A DNA stretch of 64,000 nucleotides from JBGPQJ01 sp963709295. GTDB taxonomy: Bacteria > Chloroflexota > Anaerolineae > Anaerolineales > Villigracilaceae. Location of the stretch: assembly GCA_963709295.1 (NCBI GenBank), contig CAVPVW010000003.1, forward strand, positions 496,001 to 560,000, in the 5' to 3' direction. A program made the position numbers and the translations under genes. This document shows, piece by piece, positions 1 through 9,006 of the stretch (its first letter is position 1; each line of letters starts with the position of its first letter). The notes beneath the pieces were generated by a model. That model had not been told where the DNA came from, searched no databases, and was given only the letters and a program-made list of their open reading frames with translations.

Positions 1-1
1 G

Positions 2-403
2 CGGCACGGTGAAAGAACGGTGCTTTCAAGTATGGGTCGCCCGGACAAAATTACAGCCCAAGATGTCGCCTCTGCCGCCCAACGGGGAGATTTAGTCGCC
101 CAGAAAATTGTTTCCCAAGCCGGCAGTCACCTTGGCGTTGCACTTGCGGGTCTGGTCAATTTGTTTAATCCAGGTATGGTCGTCGTCGGCGGCGGGATTG
201 CCCAAATCGGTGATCTTTTCCTGCAGCCAGTCCGGGATGCCGTCATGAGGCGCAGCTTGCCGGCTGCGGCCCGGACAGTAAAAATCACGACCGCCATACT
301 CGGCCATCGTTCTTCCAGCATCGGCGCAGCAGTTGAGGCGCTTTCCATCGCGATCCACCAGACTGCAGATCGAAAGGAGGTGATTCAAACACCAACCGCT
401 TGA
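2..403 (+). CDS. ROK-family sugar kinase/regulator, C-terminal part (cut by window edge)
   Basis: The reading frame is open from the first bases of the window, so only the C-terminal 133 residues or so are seen. They carry the end of the ROK (glucokinase/NagC) actin-like fold: the helix GSHLGVALAGLVNLFNPG, then the strand and turn VVVGGGIAQ, and the closing segment ILGHRSSSIGAAVEAL. ROK proteins phosphorylate glucose or related sugars, or act as sugar-responsive repressors with an N-terminal HTH. The part that would decide between these is missing. Its position directly before a maltose-type ABC importer suggests either phosphorylation of the glucose released from imported glucans or control of the importer. 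Confidence 0.85.
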   Translation, partial: RHGERTVLSSMGRPDKITAQDVASAAQRGDLVAQKIVSQAGSHLGVALAGLVNLFNPGMVVVGGGIAQIGDLFLQPVRDAVMRRSLPAAARTVKITTAILGHRSSSIGAAVEALSIAIHQTADRKEVIQTPTA

Positions 404-457
404 TCATCCAAGCCTGGTTAACTTTTCGTGCAATATGCATTACAATTCGCAGTCCAA

Positions 458-477
458 AAGAAGCGCGATCGCTTCTT
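458..477. promoter_or_regulatory. inverted repeat upstream of the sugar-binding protein gene
   Basis: Two 8-base arms, AAGAAGCG and CGCTTCTT, flank a 4-base CGAT spacer. The repeat ends 27 bases before the chosen ATG at 504 and just upstream of its ribosome binding site. It could be an operator for a sugar-responsive repressor or a 5' leader hairpin. No protein can be assigned from the sequence. Confidence 0.35.
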
Positions 478-503
478 CAATCAAAAAAGGAGAAAAGAGA
501 AAT

Positions 504-1805
504 ATGAATAAGAAATTGTTTGCCCTGATCAGCCTCGTGTTGATCGCCAGCTTCGCCCTGGCCGCCTGCGGTACCCCGGCTGCCACCGAAGCGCCCGTCG
601 AAGAACCGGTTGAAGAACCGGTTGCGACTGAAGCTCCCGCTCCTACTGAAGCTCCGGTTATGGAACCTGTTACCCTCGCATTCTGGGAACAGGAAGGCGA
701 TGAAGTCGATGTATTCATCGACCAGTTGCTTGCTGATTTCATGGCTGCCAATCCTGATATCATTATTGAGCGCACTCACTACGAGAACGAAGCCCTTCGC
801 GATCAGTTCCAGACCGCATCAATCGCTGGTGCTGCCCCTGAGGTCGTTCGCGTTCCGAGCGATTTCGCCGGTCCGTTCAGCGCGTTGGAAATTGTTGCCC
901 CGGTTGACCAGCTTTTCGATCAGGCATTCATTGACCGGTCCTTCCAGGGTGCCTATGAGAACAGCAAAGTCGCTGGCACCTACTGGGGTGTTCCCGATGG
1001 ATTTGGCAATCACCTCATGTTGATCTACAACAAAAGCCTGATTGCAGAACCCCCGGCGACCTTTGAAGAATTGGTCACCAAGGCCAAGGAACTGACGACT
1101 GGCGATGTTCAGGGTTTCGCATACAATCTTAACGAACCCTATTGGGGCGCAGGTTTCTTCGGCGCTTTCGGCGGTTGGCCGCTGGATGAAAATGACCAAC
1201 CTCAGTTCAACAATGAAGCCTTCATCAATTACCTGAAGTTCGTCGCCCAGCTCAAGGCCGATGGCGTCGTCCCGCAGGAATGCGATTATGCCTGCGCTGA
1301 CACTCTGATGAAGGAAGGCAAAGCCGCCATGATCATCAACGGTGACTGGTCACTCGGCGATTACAAAACTGCCCTGGGCGATAATTTCGCAGTCGCCCCC
1401 GTGCCCAGCATCAATGGAAATCCTTACACCGAAATGACCGGGAACAAGGCTTTCATGATGTCCAACGCGGTACTCGATGACCCCGCCAAGAAGGAAGCTG
1501 TTGTAAAGTTCGTTACCTACATGACTTCCCCCGAAGTTCAGAAATTGTGGCTGGATCAATTCAAGCGCCTGCCTTCTGACAAGCAGGTTGCTGAAGATCC
1601 CGCGATCGCGAGCGACCCCGTCCTGGTTGGATCAATGGCCGCGCTTTCCAATGGTCGTGGTCAGCCTGCCGCTCCTCAGATGCGCTGCGCATGGGATGCC
1701 TGGCGCCCCAATCTGGAAGGTGTCATGGCCGGTACCATCACCGCTGAAGATGCCGCCGCTGCAGCCCAGACCGCTGCCGACGAATGTGTCGCAACGCTTC
1801 AGTAA
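504..1805 (+). CDS. ABC transporter substrate-binding lipoprotein, maltose/maltodextrin type
   Basis: Extracytoplasmic solute-binding protein (family 1, MalE-like) of 433 residues that would deliver maltodextrins to the two permeases downstream. The ATG at 504 is preferred over the upstream in-frame ATG at 435 because it follows an AAGGAG-type ribosome binding site and begins a textbook lipoprotein signal peptide (MNKKLFALISLVLIASFALAAC, lipobox LAAC). The mature protein begins with a Glu/Pro/Ala-rich tether of about 35 residues, usual for surface lipoproteins. The family-1 fold follows, with LAFWEQEGDEVDVF near the start and the typical NGDWSLGDY segment. The ligand is inferred from the neighbouring GH57 and GH13 genes. 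Confidence 0.92.
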   Translation: MNKKLFALISLVLIASFALAACGTPAATEAPVEEPVEEPVATEAPAPTEAPVMEPVTLAFWEQEGDEVDVFIDQLLADFMAANPDIIIERTHYENEALRDQFQTASIAGAAPEVVRVPSDFAGPFSALEIVAPVDQLFDQAFIDRSFQGAYENSKVAGTYWGVPDGFGNHLMLIYNKSLIAEPPATFEELVTKAKELTTGDVQGFAYNLNEPYWGAGFFGAFGGWPLDENDQPQFNNEAFINYLKFVAQLKADGVVPQECDYACADTLMKEGKAAMIINGDWSLGDYKTALGDNFAVAPVPSINGNPYTEMTGNKAFMMSNAVLDDPAKKEAVVKFVTYMTSPEVQKLWLDQFKRLPSDKQVAEDPAIASDPVLVGSMAALSNGRGQPAAPQMRCAWDAWRPNLEGVMAGTITAEDAAAAAQTAADECVATLQ

Positions 1806-1818
1806 ACTAGGTTATCCC

Positions 1819-1845
1819 AAGAGGGGGGCAGACTGCCCCCCTCTT
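1819..1845 (+). terminator. strong hairpin between binding-protein and permease genes (attenuator or mRNA stabiliser)
   Basis: A perfect 12-bp stem (AAGAGGGGGGCA / TGCCCCCCTCTT) with a 3-base GAC loop lies between the stop of the binding-protein gene and the Shine-Dalgarno of the first permease. There is no real T-run after it. This suggests a partial terminator or 3' stabilising structure that gives more binding protein than permease, as known for other binding-protein importer operons. Confidence 0.75.
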
Positions 1846-1873
1846 CCCTTAATTGCAGCAGGAGGTATGTGCG

Positions 1874-3379
1874 ATGGAAACCGAATCTCGAACTCGTCGT
1901 TACCTTCCAAGAATTCTTTGGGGAGCTGTTATTCTATTACTCGTTTATACTTTTTATACTTATATCCTTCCCAATAAAGACGGAATTTCGCTAAACCTGG
2001 AAACCATCATCGCCCGGATCAAGGAACTCGGGGGATTTTTGATCGCAATCCTTGGCGGGATGGTACTGGTGGAAATATTCGTTTATCAACTCTTTTTTAG
2101 AAAACCCAAAAATCTAGCAGCAGAAATAGTCACCCGGGCGATCCAACTCGGATTCCTGTTTTTTATTCTGATCACGCTCATTTCGTTCTTCGAGCTGACC
2201 GATTTGATCCGCCTTACTGGCTCTCCCTTCGAAATGATCACAGCCGCTCCAGCTCTCTGGTTGAAATCATTTAATGAGTTCCTGGCAAAAATCACCTCTG
2301 CCCCTCCTGCATCTGCCAAGTACCTGGGGCAAGGTTTCTTAGTATTGATATTATTGATTGTCTACGCAATTGTTCAATTAATTAGTGTTCCAAAACAAAG
2401 CAAGTATGGTCTGCCCTACATGCTGGTCCTGCCAGCGTTTCTAGGCATGCTCTTCCTGATCATTTATCCCTTTCTTTTCGAAATCAGACTGGCTTTTTCG
2501 AACGCGTCGCTCGGTACCCAGGCGACTAAAAACGCCGAGTACGGTCTGATATACGGCTGGAATAACCTGGTTGCACTTTTCACAGGAAATGTCGCCAAGG
2601 AAGCCGGCTTCTTTGAAGTGTTTTGGAGGACGGTACTTTGGACGGCGATCAATGTCGTCGTAACCGTGACCATAGGCATGGGACTCGCGCTCCTTCTTAA
2701 CCGCCCCATGAAGCTGAAAGGTCTATATCGAATGCTATTGATCTTTCCATGGGCGATGCCGTCAGCCATCGCCATTCTGGCCTTGCGAAACGAGTTTGAC
2801 AACCGGTATGGTTTGTTCAACATCCTGCTTACGCGATTGCAGGAATTTCTCGGCAATGTATCCGTCTCTGTTCAATCGATAATCGGCATCAGCACGTTAT
2901 TCACCTGGTTGGCGGCAACCATCGGTCCAGTGAGTTGGAAACAGGATCCCACCTGGGCGTTTGTATCCGTCTTGATTTCAAACATCTGGCTTGGAATTCC
3001 GTTCATGGCAGTCATCATCCTCGGAGGCCTTCAAAGTATATCCCAGGAATATTATGAAGCCGCTGAAATCGACGGAGCAAGTAGATTACAGATGTTCCGG
3101 AACATCACCCTGCCGCTCATCCAACCCGTTCTCACTCCAGCTATTGTACTGGGCGTGGTTTGGACCTTCAACCGGTTTGAGGTAATTTTCCTGATCACCC
3201 AGGGTGGACCACAGGAAAAAACGGACATCCTCGTCTCATCGATGTATAAGGCCGCCTTCCAGTTCTACCGCTATGGATTCACGGCCATGTTTGCCCTGGT
3301 GATTTTCTTCATCCTGCTCATCTTTACCATTATCTACTTGCGCGTCTCGGGTGGATTAAAATCCGCCACAGAAGCCTAG
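1874..3379 (+). CDS. ABC sugar permease, MalF type, with extra N-terminal membrane helices
   Basis: Inner-membrane permease of 501 residues. The ATG at 1874 has AGGAGG eight bases upstream (1860-1865), which rules out the longer TTG start. The first 170 residues or so hold several additional hydrophobic segments, as in enteric MalF but unlike short 300-residue homologues. The core then shows the MetI-like fold, with the EAA loop that contacts the ATPase at EYYEAAEIDGASRLQMF. It pairs with the downstream MalG-type subunit. No ATPase gene lies in the window, so a shared MsmK/MalK-type ATPase encoded elsewhere is expected. Confidence 0.9.
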   Translation: METESRTRRYLPRILWGAVILLLVYTFYTYILPNKDGISLNLETIIARIKELGGFLIAILGGMVLVEIFVYQLFFRKPKNLAAEIVTRAIQLGFLFFILITLISFFELTDLIRLTGSPFEMITAAPALWLKSFNEFLAKITSAPPASAKYLGQGFLVLILLIVYAIVQLISVPKQSKYGLPYMLVLPAFLGMLFLIIYPFLFEIRLAFSNASLGTQATKNAEYGLIYGWNNLVALFTGNVAKEAGFFEVFWRTVLWTAINVVVTVTIGMGLALLLNRPMKLKGLYRMLLIFPWAMPSAIAILALRNEFDNRYGLFNILLTRLQEFLGNVSVSVQSIIGISTLFTWLAATIGPVSWKQDPTWAFVSVLISNIWLGIPFMAVIILGGLQSISQEYYEAAEIDGASRLQMFRNITLPLIQPVLTPAIVLGVVWTFNRFEVIFLITQGGPQEKTDILVSSMYKAAFQFYRYGFTAMFALVIFFILLIFTIIYLRVSGGLKSATEA

Positions 3380-3391
3380 GAGGATTGGATC

Positions 3392-4315
3392 ATGACAACG
3401 TTATCGAAACCTTCAAGCACAAATGGTTTTACCCGTTTCTATCGTTGGTTCTTTCATAGATCACGAGGGGACAGCCCCTTTAAGTCCGTCCTGATTCACG
3501 GCGCATTGATCATTGCCTGCATCATTGCGGTATACCCGGTTTTAAGGGTCGTAACCATTTCCCTCAGGCCCAACGACACCTTGCTGACTACCAGCCTTGC
3601 CCTGATCCCTGAAAATGCGACATTGGATAACTACAAAGCGATCCTGTTCGGGGAATTGGAAAAGAATCGCCAATCTGACTTTTTCCTGTGGGTTTGGAAT
3701 TCGCTGTCCATTGTTATCATCACTTCGACGCTCAGCGTTACCCTGGCAGCCGTCAGCGCCTATGCTTTTTCTAGATTTCGCTTTCCGGGACGCGCACCGG
3801 CCATGGTTTTTCTCCTGACAACGCAAATGATCCCTGCCGGGATGCTCTTACTGCCTCTGTTCATTATGCTGGCAAGGTTACAGATGATCAACTCGGCAAT
3901 GGGCCTGGTCATCGCTTACTCGGTCAGCTCGGTGCCGCTGACAATCTGGACGATCAAAGGGTATTACGATACCATCCCTGTGGATCTTGAGGAAGCTGCG
4001 CTGATCGACGGCGCAAACAGAGTAACAGTTTTCACCAAGATCATCCTGCCCCTATCAACCCCCGCGCTCGCCATTGCTTTCCTGTTCAGTTTCATGGGCG
4101 GCTGGAGCGAATATCTGGTTGCCCGTGTCGTCCTGCAGAAGAACGATATTTTCACCTGGCCGCTGGGCATTTTCACGTTTGCGTCGCAATTCACCACGGA
4201 GTGGGGTAAGTTTGCGGCGGCGTCCGTTTTAATTGCCTTGCCCGCGATGATCCTGTTCCTGTACGCGTCCAAGTGGCTGATTTCCGGTCTGACCCTTGGT
4301 GGTGTTAAGGGATAA
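3392..4315 (+). CDS. ABC sugar permease, MalG type
   Basis: Second permease half of 307 residues, starting 12 bases after the first permease with an AGGAGG-like site overlapping the upstream stop. Six transmembrane segments are expected. The cytoplasmic EAA motif is visible as DLEEAALIDGANRVTVF followed by KIILPLSTPAL. Family and length are normal for MalG/LacG proteins. It forms a heterodimer with the preceding MalF-type subunit and ends two bases before the GH57 gene, so importer and hydrolase are almost certainly co-transcribed. Confidence 0.92.
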   Translation: MTTLSKPSSTNGFTRFYRWFFHRSRGDSPFKSVLIHGALIIACIIAVYPVLRVVTISLRPNDTLLTTSLALIPENATLDNYKAILFGELEKNRQSDFFLWVWNSLSIVIITSTLSVTLAAVSAYAFSRFRFPGRAPAMVFLLTTQMIPAGMLLLPLFIMLARLQMINSAMGLVIAYSVSSVPLTIWTIKGYYDTIPVDLEEAALIDGANRVTVFTKIILPLSTPALAIAFLFSFMGGWSEYLVARVVLQKNDIFTWPLGIFTFASQFTTEWGKFAAASVLIALPAMILFLYASKWLISGLTLGGVKG

Positions 4316-4317
4316 CC

Positions 4318-7300
4318 ATGTATAAGAAAATTTCGCTTGTTAATATTTTCCTTTTGCTCGCAATCACAGTGACCGCCTGTACCGGGGCGGTCACGCCTTT
4401 CCCGGAAGTTGGTACGCCCATTCCAGCCGAAATCCCGACGGATTCCATCGAAGTCACAGAGGAACCGCTTTACCTAAATCTCATTTGGCACCAACACCAG
4501 CCTCTTTATTACAAGGACGAGAATGGAGTCTACACCCGGCCCTGGGTGAGGGTCCATGCGACGAAGGATTACTACGACATGGCAGCCATGCTGACCCATT
4601 ATCCAGATGTCAAAGTAACCTTCAATCTGACCCCTGTTTTGATCCGCCAACTGGATGACTTCGTTAACAATGGTGCGAAGGATAAATATTGGGTCTTGGC
4701 TGAAAAACCTGCGGAAGAATTGACAACGGAAGACAAGGATTTCATCATGCGGCGGTTCTTCGACGCCAACTGGGATCACGTCATCAGGGTGCGTCCAGGT
4801 TATAAAGCCTTGCTCGATAAGCGAGCTGGGACAACCGACGAGGAAATTACTGCCGCCATCGAGAATTTCAGCGAGCAGGATTTTCGTGACCTGCAAATCT
4901 GGTTCAACCTGGCTTGGATCGACCCCGATGAATTAGCCAAGGAACCATTGAAGGCGCTTATTGAGAAAGATCGTGGATTTTCCGAGGAGGACAAAACCGT
5001 CCTCTTTGACGAAGTCCGCAGGATCATGGCGGAAGTTCTTGAGGTTCACAAGCAATTACAGGACAGCGGACAGGTCGAGATCATCACAACCCCTTATGCA
5101 CATCCGATCCTGCCGCTGCTTTATGATTTCAGCCTCGCCCTGGTTGGAAATCCAAGCGCGGAAATGCCAGAACGATATTCCTATCCGAATGATGTGATTA
5201 CACACCTGAACAAAAGTGTAGAGGTGTACGAAGAACACTTCGGAAAGAAACCCAATGGATTATGGCCAGGGGAGGGTGCCGTTGCCGAGGAAATCGTTCC
5301 TTTAGTCTCCAAGGCCGGCTATAAATGGATGGCAACGGGGGAACCTGTATTAGCCCAGTCGCTTGGCATCGGCAGTTTCACCCGCGACTCAAAGGAAACC
5401 GTCCAGGAGGCAGACGACCTCTACCGACCTTATTATGTCGAGGGAAAGACCGGCGACAAGGTCGCCGTCTTCTTCCGCGATTGGACTCTTTCCGACAAGG
5501 TGGGATTCACATATTCCGGAACACCTGGAGCGGTGGCTGCCAAGGATTTGATGAATCGGCTGGAGAATATCAAGGCTGAGTTGGCCGATGAGGGGGCACC
5601 AGGACCTCACATTGTATCCATCATCCTGGATGGCGAAAATGCCTGGGAGAACTACGATAATGACGGCAAAGAATTTCTGAATTCACTCTATCAAGAATTA
5701 TCGAAATCCGATTCGATTGAGACCATCACACCGACTGAATACCTGACCAAATTCCCGGATCAGCGTGAATTGAAGGACCTCTTCCCTGGCGCCTGGTTCA
5801 GCGCCAACTATGACACATGGATCGGCGAATCCGAGGAAAAAACCGCCTGGAATTATCTCGGACAAACTCGGAATGACCTGGCAAAATACGATATGAAGAA
5901 GACGCGCACAACCAGCCCTGAGGCATTGGCATTGGCGCTGGATTACATGTACCTTGCAGAAGGGTCAGACTGGTTCTGGTGGTATGGCAGTGACCAAAAT
6001 TCCGGAAATGATGCCTATTTCGATGAGGGCTTTCGCGCGTTACTCTCAAAGGTTTATGAATCACTGGGAGAGCCTGTACCATCCTTCGTCAATGTGCCGA
6101 TTATTCCCAAATCACCAGCTCAGGCTGAACAAAATGTGCAAGGGTTCAGCACTCCTGAAATCGACGGCAAGGATGGAGCCAATGAATGGTCATCAGCGGC
6201 GGTTTACACGAGCGGCGCCCAAGCTGGCACGAATCTGGCCTACACCTATGATGCGAAAAATCTATACCTGCGCCTGCTACTCAATCAGCCGCTTGACCAA
6301 GGTTCTCAAATCGGTTTCTATTTTTCGGTGCCGCGATCCAAGGAAAGTTATCCATTCTCTCTGACAGCAGGCGATGAAGAGGCATCACAATTGGGAATCG
6401 CCGCTTCTCAAGCCTTTCTCTGGGATGGAGGCAAGGAGCTGAATAGTTTTAGGGCGGGTAAAAAAGGCTGGGATGCCGGATCAACTGCCGGGAAAGCAGC
6501 TCTCAGCCCGACGGTGTTTGAAGCCTCCATTCCCTGGTCAGCTTTTGGCGAACTCGAGGCCGGAGATGACCTCCGCTTGATCACCGCCATTCAGCCGGCC
6601 AACACACTTCTCCCGGCTCAAGGACCTGCGCAAATCGTACTACCCGACCTCGGTACGGCGACCACTATTCTTGAAATCAACGACCCTGTGGGAGACGATC
6701 ACGGTCCTGGGAGCTACACCTACCCAACCGATGGCGTTTTCAAAGAGCAAGTCTACGACCTGAAATCGTTCACGGTTGCCTACGATGAGAAGAATATGGT
6801 GTTCAAGTTTGCCCTCAATGGCCCTGTGCCGAATCCCTGGGGTTCAGGCAACAACCTCGCCATACAGACACTGGATGTTTACGTGGACAAGGATCCCGGT
6901 TCAGGAACAGGGGCGCGCATGCTTCTGCCCGGTCGAAACGCTGCCCTGGAGGCAGGCAATGGCTGGGAATATGCGGTATGGGCCGAAGGCTGGACTCCGC
7001 AGTTCGTCGCTCCAGATCCTGATTCGCTCGAACCAAAACAAGTCATCGGCGTGGACTTCAAGATCATCGTTGATCCTGCCAACAGCACGGTTACTCTTCG
7101 GATTCCACGCAGCGCGTTTGGTGATGGTGATCCAGAACAATGGGGGTATACCGCTGCGGTTTTGGGTCAGGAGGGTTTCCCGTCCACAGGCGTCTGGCGC
7201 GTTCGCGATGTAGATCAAGCCTCCGAACAATGGAGATTTGGAGGTGCACCGGATGATACAAATCATACGCGCATCATTGACTTGGCCTGGCCAGCGGGCG

Positions 7301-7410
7301 AAACACCCACCCAGGAAGAGATGCTTTCGACCTATCCTTCCAGTTCAGGTGATCCCGGGACATTGACGGCAGATGACTATGCCCAGATCAAATTGCTGCT
7401 AGTCAAATAA
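4318..7410 (+). CDS. GH57 alpha-glucanase lipoprotein with C-terminal glucodextranase-like domain
   Basis: A 1030-residue surface lipoprotein (lipobox ending in Cys21, TVTAC). The GH57 barrel begins with HQHQPLYYKD (first conserved region, residues 58-67). The nucleophile region is GLWPGEGAVAEE with Glu319, and the acid/base region is FFRDWTLSDKVGF at 385-397. This arrangement is typical of amylopullulanase/alpha-amylase-like GH57 enzymes. After about residue 600 come two beta-rich DOMON-like modules. The last one (NDPVGDDHGPGSYTYP onwards) matches the glucodextranase C-terminal type and may bind glucan. It starts two bases after the permease gene. Likely role: cutting alpha-glucans at the cell surface to feed the importer. 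Confidence 0.9.
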   Translation: MYKKISLVNIFLLLAITVTACTGAVTPFPEVGTPIPAEIPTDSIEVTEEPLYLNLIWHQHQPLYYKDENGVYTRPWVRVHATKDYYDMAAMLTHYPDVKVTFNLTPVLIRQLDDFVNNGAKDKYWVLAEKPAEELTTEDKDFIMRRFFDANWDHVIRVRPGYKALLDKRAGTTDEEITAAIENFSEQDFRDLQIWFNLAWIDPDELAKEPLKALIEKDRGFSEEDKTVLFDEVRRIMAEVLEVHKQLQDSGQVEIITTPYAHPILPLLYDFSLALVGNPSAEMPERYSYPNDVITHLNKSVEVYEEHFGKKPNGLWPGEGAVAEEIVPLVSKAGYKWMATGEPVLAQSLGIGSFTRDSKETVQEADDLYRPYYVEGKTGDKVAVFFRDWTLSDKVGFTYSGTPGAVAAKDLMNRLENIKAELADEGAPGPHIVSIILDGENAWENYDNDGKEFLNSLYQELSKSDSIETITPTEYLTKFPDQRELKDLFPGAWFSANYDTWIGESEEKTAWNYLGQTRNDLAKYDMKKTRTTSPEALALALDYMYLAEGSDWFWWYGSDQNSGNDAYFDEGFRALLSKVYESLGEPVPSFVNVPIIPKSPAQAEQNVQGFSTPEIDGKDGANEWSSAAVYTSGAQAGTNLAYTYDAKNLYLRLLLNQPLDQGSQIGFYFSVPRSKESYPFSLTAGDEEASQLGIAASQAFLWDGGKELNSFRAGKKGWDAGSTAGKAALSPTVFEASIPWSAFGELEAGDDLRLITAIQPANTLLPAQGPAQIVLPDLGTATTILEINDPVGDDHGPGSYTYPTDGVFKEQVYDLKSFTVAYDEKNMVFKFALNGPVPNPWGSGNNLAIQTLDVYVDKDPGSGTGARMLLPGRNAALEAGNGWEYAVWAEGWTPQFVAPDPDSLEPKQVIGVDFKIIVDPANSTVTLRIPRSAFGDGDPEQWGYTAAVLGQEGFPSTGVWRVRDVDQASEQWRFGGAPDDTNHTRIIDLAWPAGETPTQEEMLSTYPSSSGDPGTLTADDYAQIKLLLVK

Positions 7411-7416
7411 ACCAAC

Positions 7417-7445
7417 TGCAAGGCGCGGAATCTCCGCGCCTTGCA
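7417..7445 (+). terminator. hairpin after the GH57 gene
   Basis: A 13-bp perfect stem, TGCAAGGCGCGGA / TCCGCGCCTTGCA, with a 3-base loop lies 6 bases after the GH57 stop. Only ATATTAG follows, so it is probably a partial terminator or RNA stabiliser before the next hydrolase gene. Confidence 0.65.
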
Positions 7446-7465
7446 TATTAGTCAAGGAAAGCGGC

Positions 7466-8972
7466 ATGACCATTATCAAAACCCCCGAGTGGGTGAAAAA
7501 CTCCGTTTTTTACCAGATTTTTCCAGACCGGTTTGCGAAATCCTCAAGAATTGATCGTGAGGGCTTGAAGCTTGAGGAATGGAATTCCAAACCCACCCCA
7601 TATGGATTTAAGGGAGGCGATTTGTTTGGAGTGGCGGAACGCTTGGATTACCTGCAAGACCTCGGAATTACCGCCATTTACTTTTAATCCAATATTCGCA
7701 TCGGCATCAAACCATAGATATCATACCTATGATTATTACAACGTTGACCCTCTGCTCGGCGGAAATGCAGCTCTAAAAGAGGTATTGGACGAAAGCCATA
7801 AGAGAGGTATTCGCGTGGTGTTGGACGGCGTTTTTAATCACGCCAGCCGGGGATTTTGGCAGTTCCACCACGTCCTTGAGAATGGCGCCGGTTCTCCCTA
7901 CGTGGATTGGTTTCATTTTGATCATGACCGCTTATCCGGAAAAAAACCCTGGGGAGCGTACCCGGGAAAGGACGAGCACATAGACTTGAATAACGGAGTG
8001 GACAGCCTCCAGGCAATTGGTTACCAAGCCTGGTGGAATCTCCCGGCATTACCAAAACTGAACACGACCTCTCCCGCCGTACGGGAGTTCATTTTCCGGG
8101 TCGCGGAATTCTGGCTGCGGTTCGGCATTGACGGCTGGCGACTGGATGTCCCCTCTGAAATCAATGACAATTCCTTCTGGGTGGAATTCCGGAACCGCGT
8201 CAAGTCAATCAATCCCGAGGCTTACATCGTTGGAGAGATTTGGCACGAATCAAAACGTTGGCTGCAGGGTGACCAATTCGATGCGGTGATGAACTATCCT
8301 GTGACCGCCGCAGAGCTGGGGTTCTTGTGTGGAGAGCATCTTGATATTCCCGAAACGAGCAAGGCGGGAGGGTATCGAAATCAAATCAGGCATCTATCCG
8401 CGGAGGAATTCGCTCATGCCATTGAAACCATTCTGAGGTGGTATGACCCGGAGATCACTCAAGCTCAACTCAACCTTCTTGACAGCCACGACACCCCTCG
8501 TTTCCTTACGTGCGCAGGTGGAGATTTAAATTCCTTGAAACTCGCCTATCTTTTCATGTTCACCTATCCCGGTGCTCCTTGCGTCTACTACGGCGATGAA
8601 ATTGGAATGGACGGAAAGCAGGATCCAGACTGTCGAAAATCATTCAACTGGGATGAGGCATCCTGGAATAAACAACTTCTTGACTATGTTAAATCGCTAA
8701 CCCAATTGCGGCACGCTAAGAAAGCACTTCGCAGGGGAACTTTCCAAAAATTGTATGCAGGCAACGGAGCTTATTCATTTTCGCGAAATTTGGATGGCGA
8801 AAAATTGGTTGTTGCCCTGAATGCATCGAATAACAAAGTGAAAATGCCGATATCCAGAGAAGCAATAGGTGCATCGCCCAATATCATCTGGGGGCAAGCT
8901 TCAATAACCAGTGATGGCGATAATATAATAGTTCAAGTTGACGAAAGAACCGGTGCCATTCTGTCCAGTTAG
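7466..8972 (+). pseudogene. cytoplasmic GH13 maltodextrin hydrolase, interrupted by a +1 frameshift at 7682-7687
   Basis: Two overlapping frames together encode a complete 501-residue GH13 enzyme without a signal peptide. The first frame runs from ATG 7466 (AGGAAA upstream) to a TAA at 7685-7687. The second continues the same fold immediately: ITAIYF then NPIFASASNHRYHTYDYY. One extra T in the run at 7682-7685 explains the break. Catalytic regions are intact: GIDGWRLDVPSEI (nucleophile Asp), GEIWHES (acid/base Glu) and LLDSHDTPRFL (transition-state Asp). It resembles neopullulanase/cyclomaltodextrinase-type enzymes acting on imported maltodextrins. Whether the shift is a real mutation, a consensus error or recoding cannot be told from sequence alone. 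Confidence 0.85.
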
Positions 8973-9006
8973 CAGTTTATCTAGTTTATTCAAATTGAGA
9001 GTCAAA

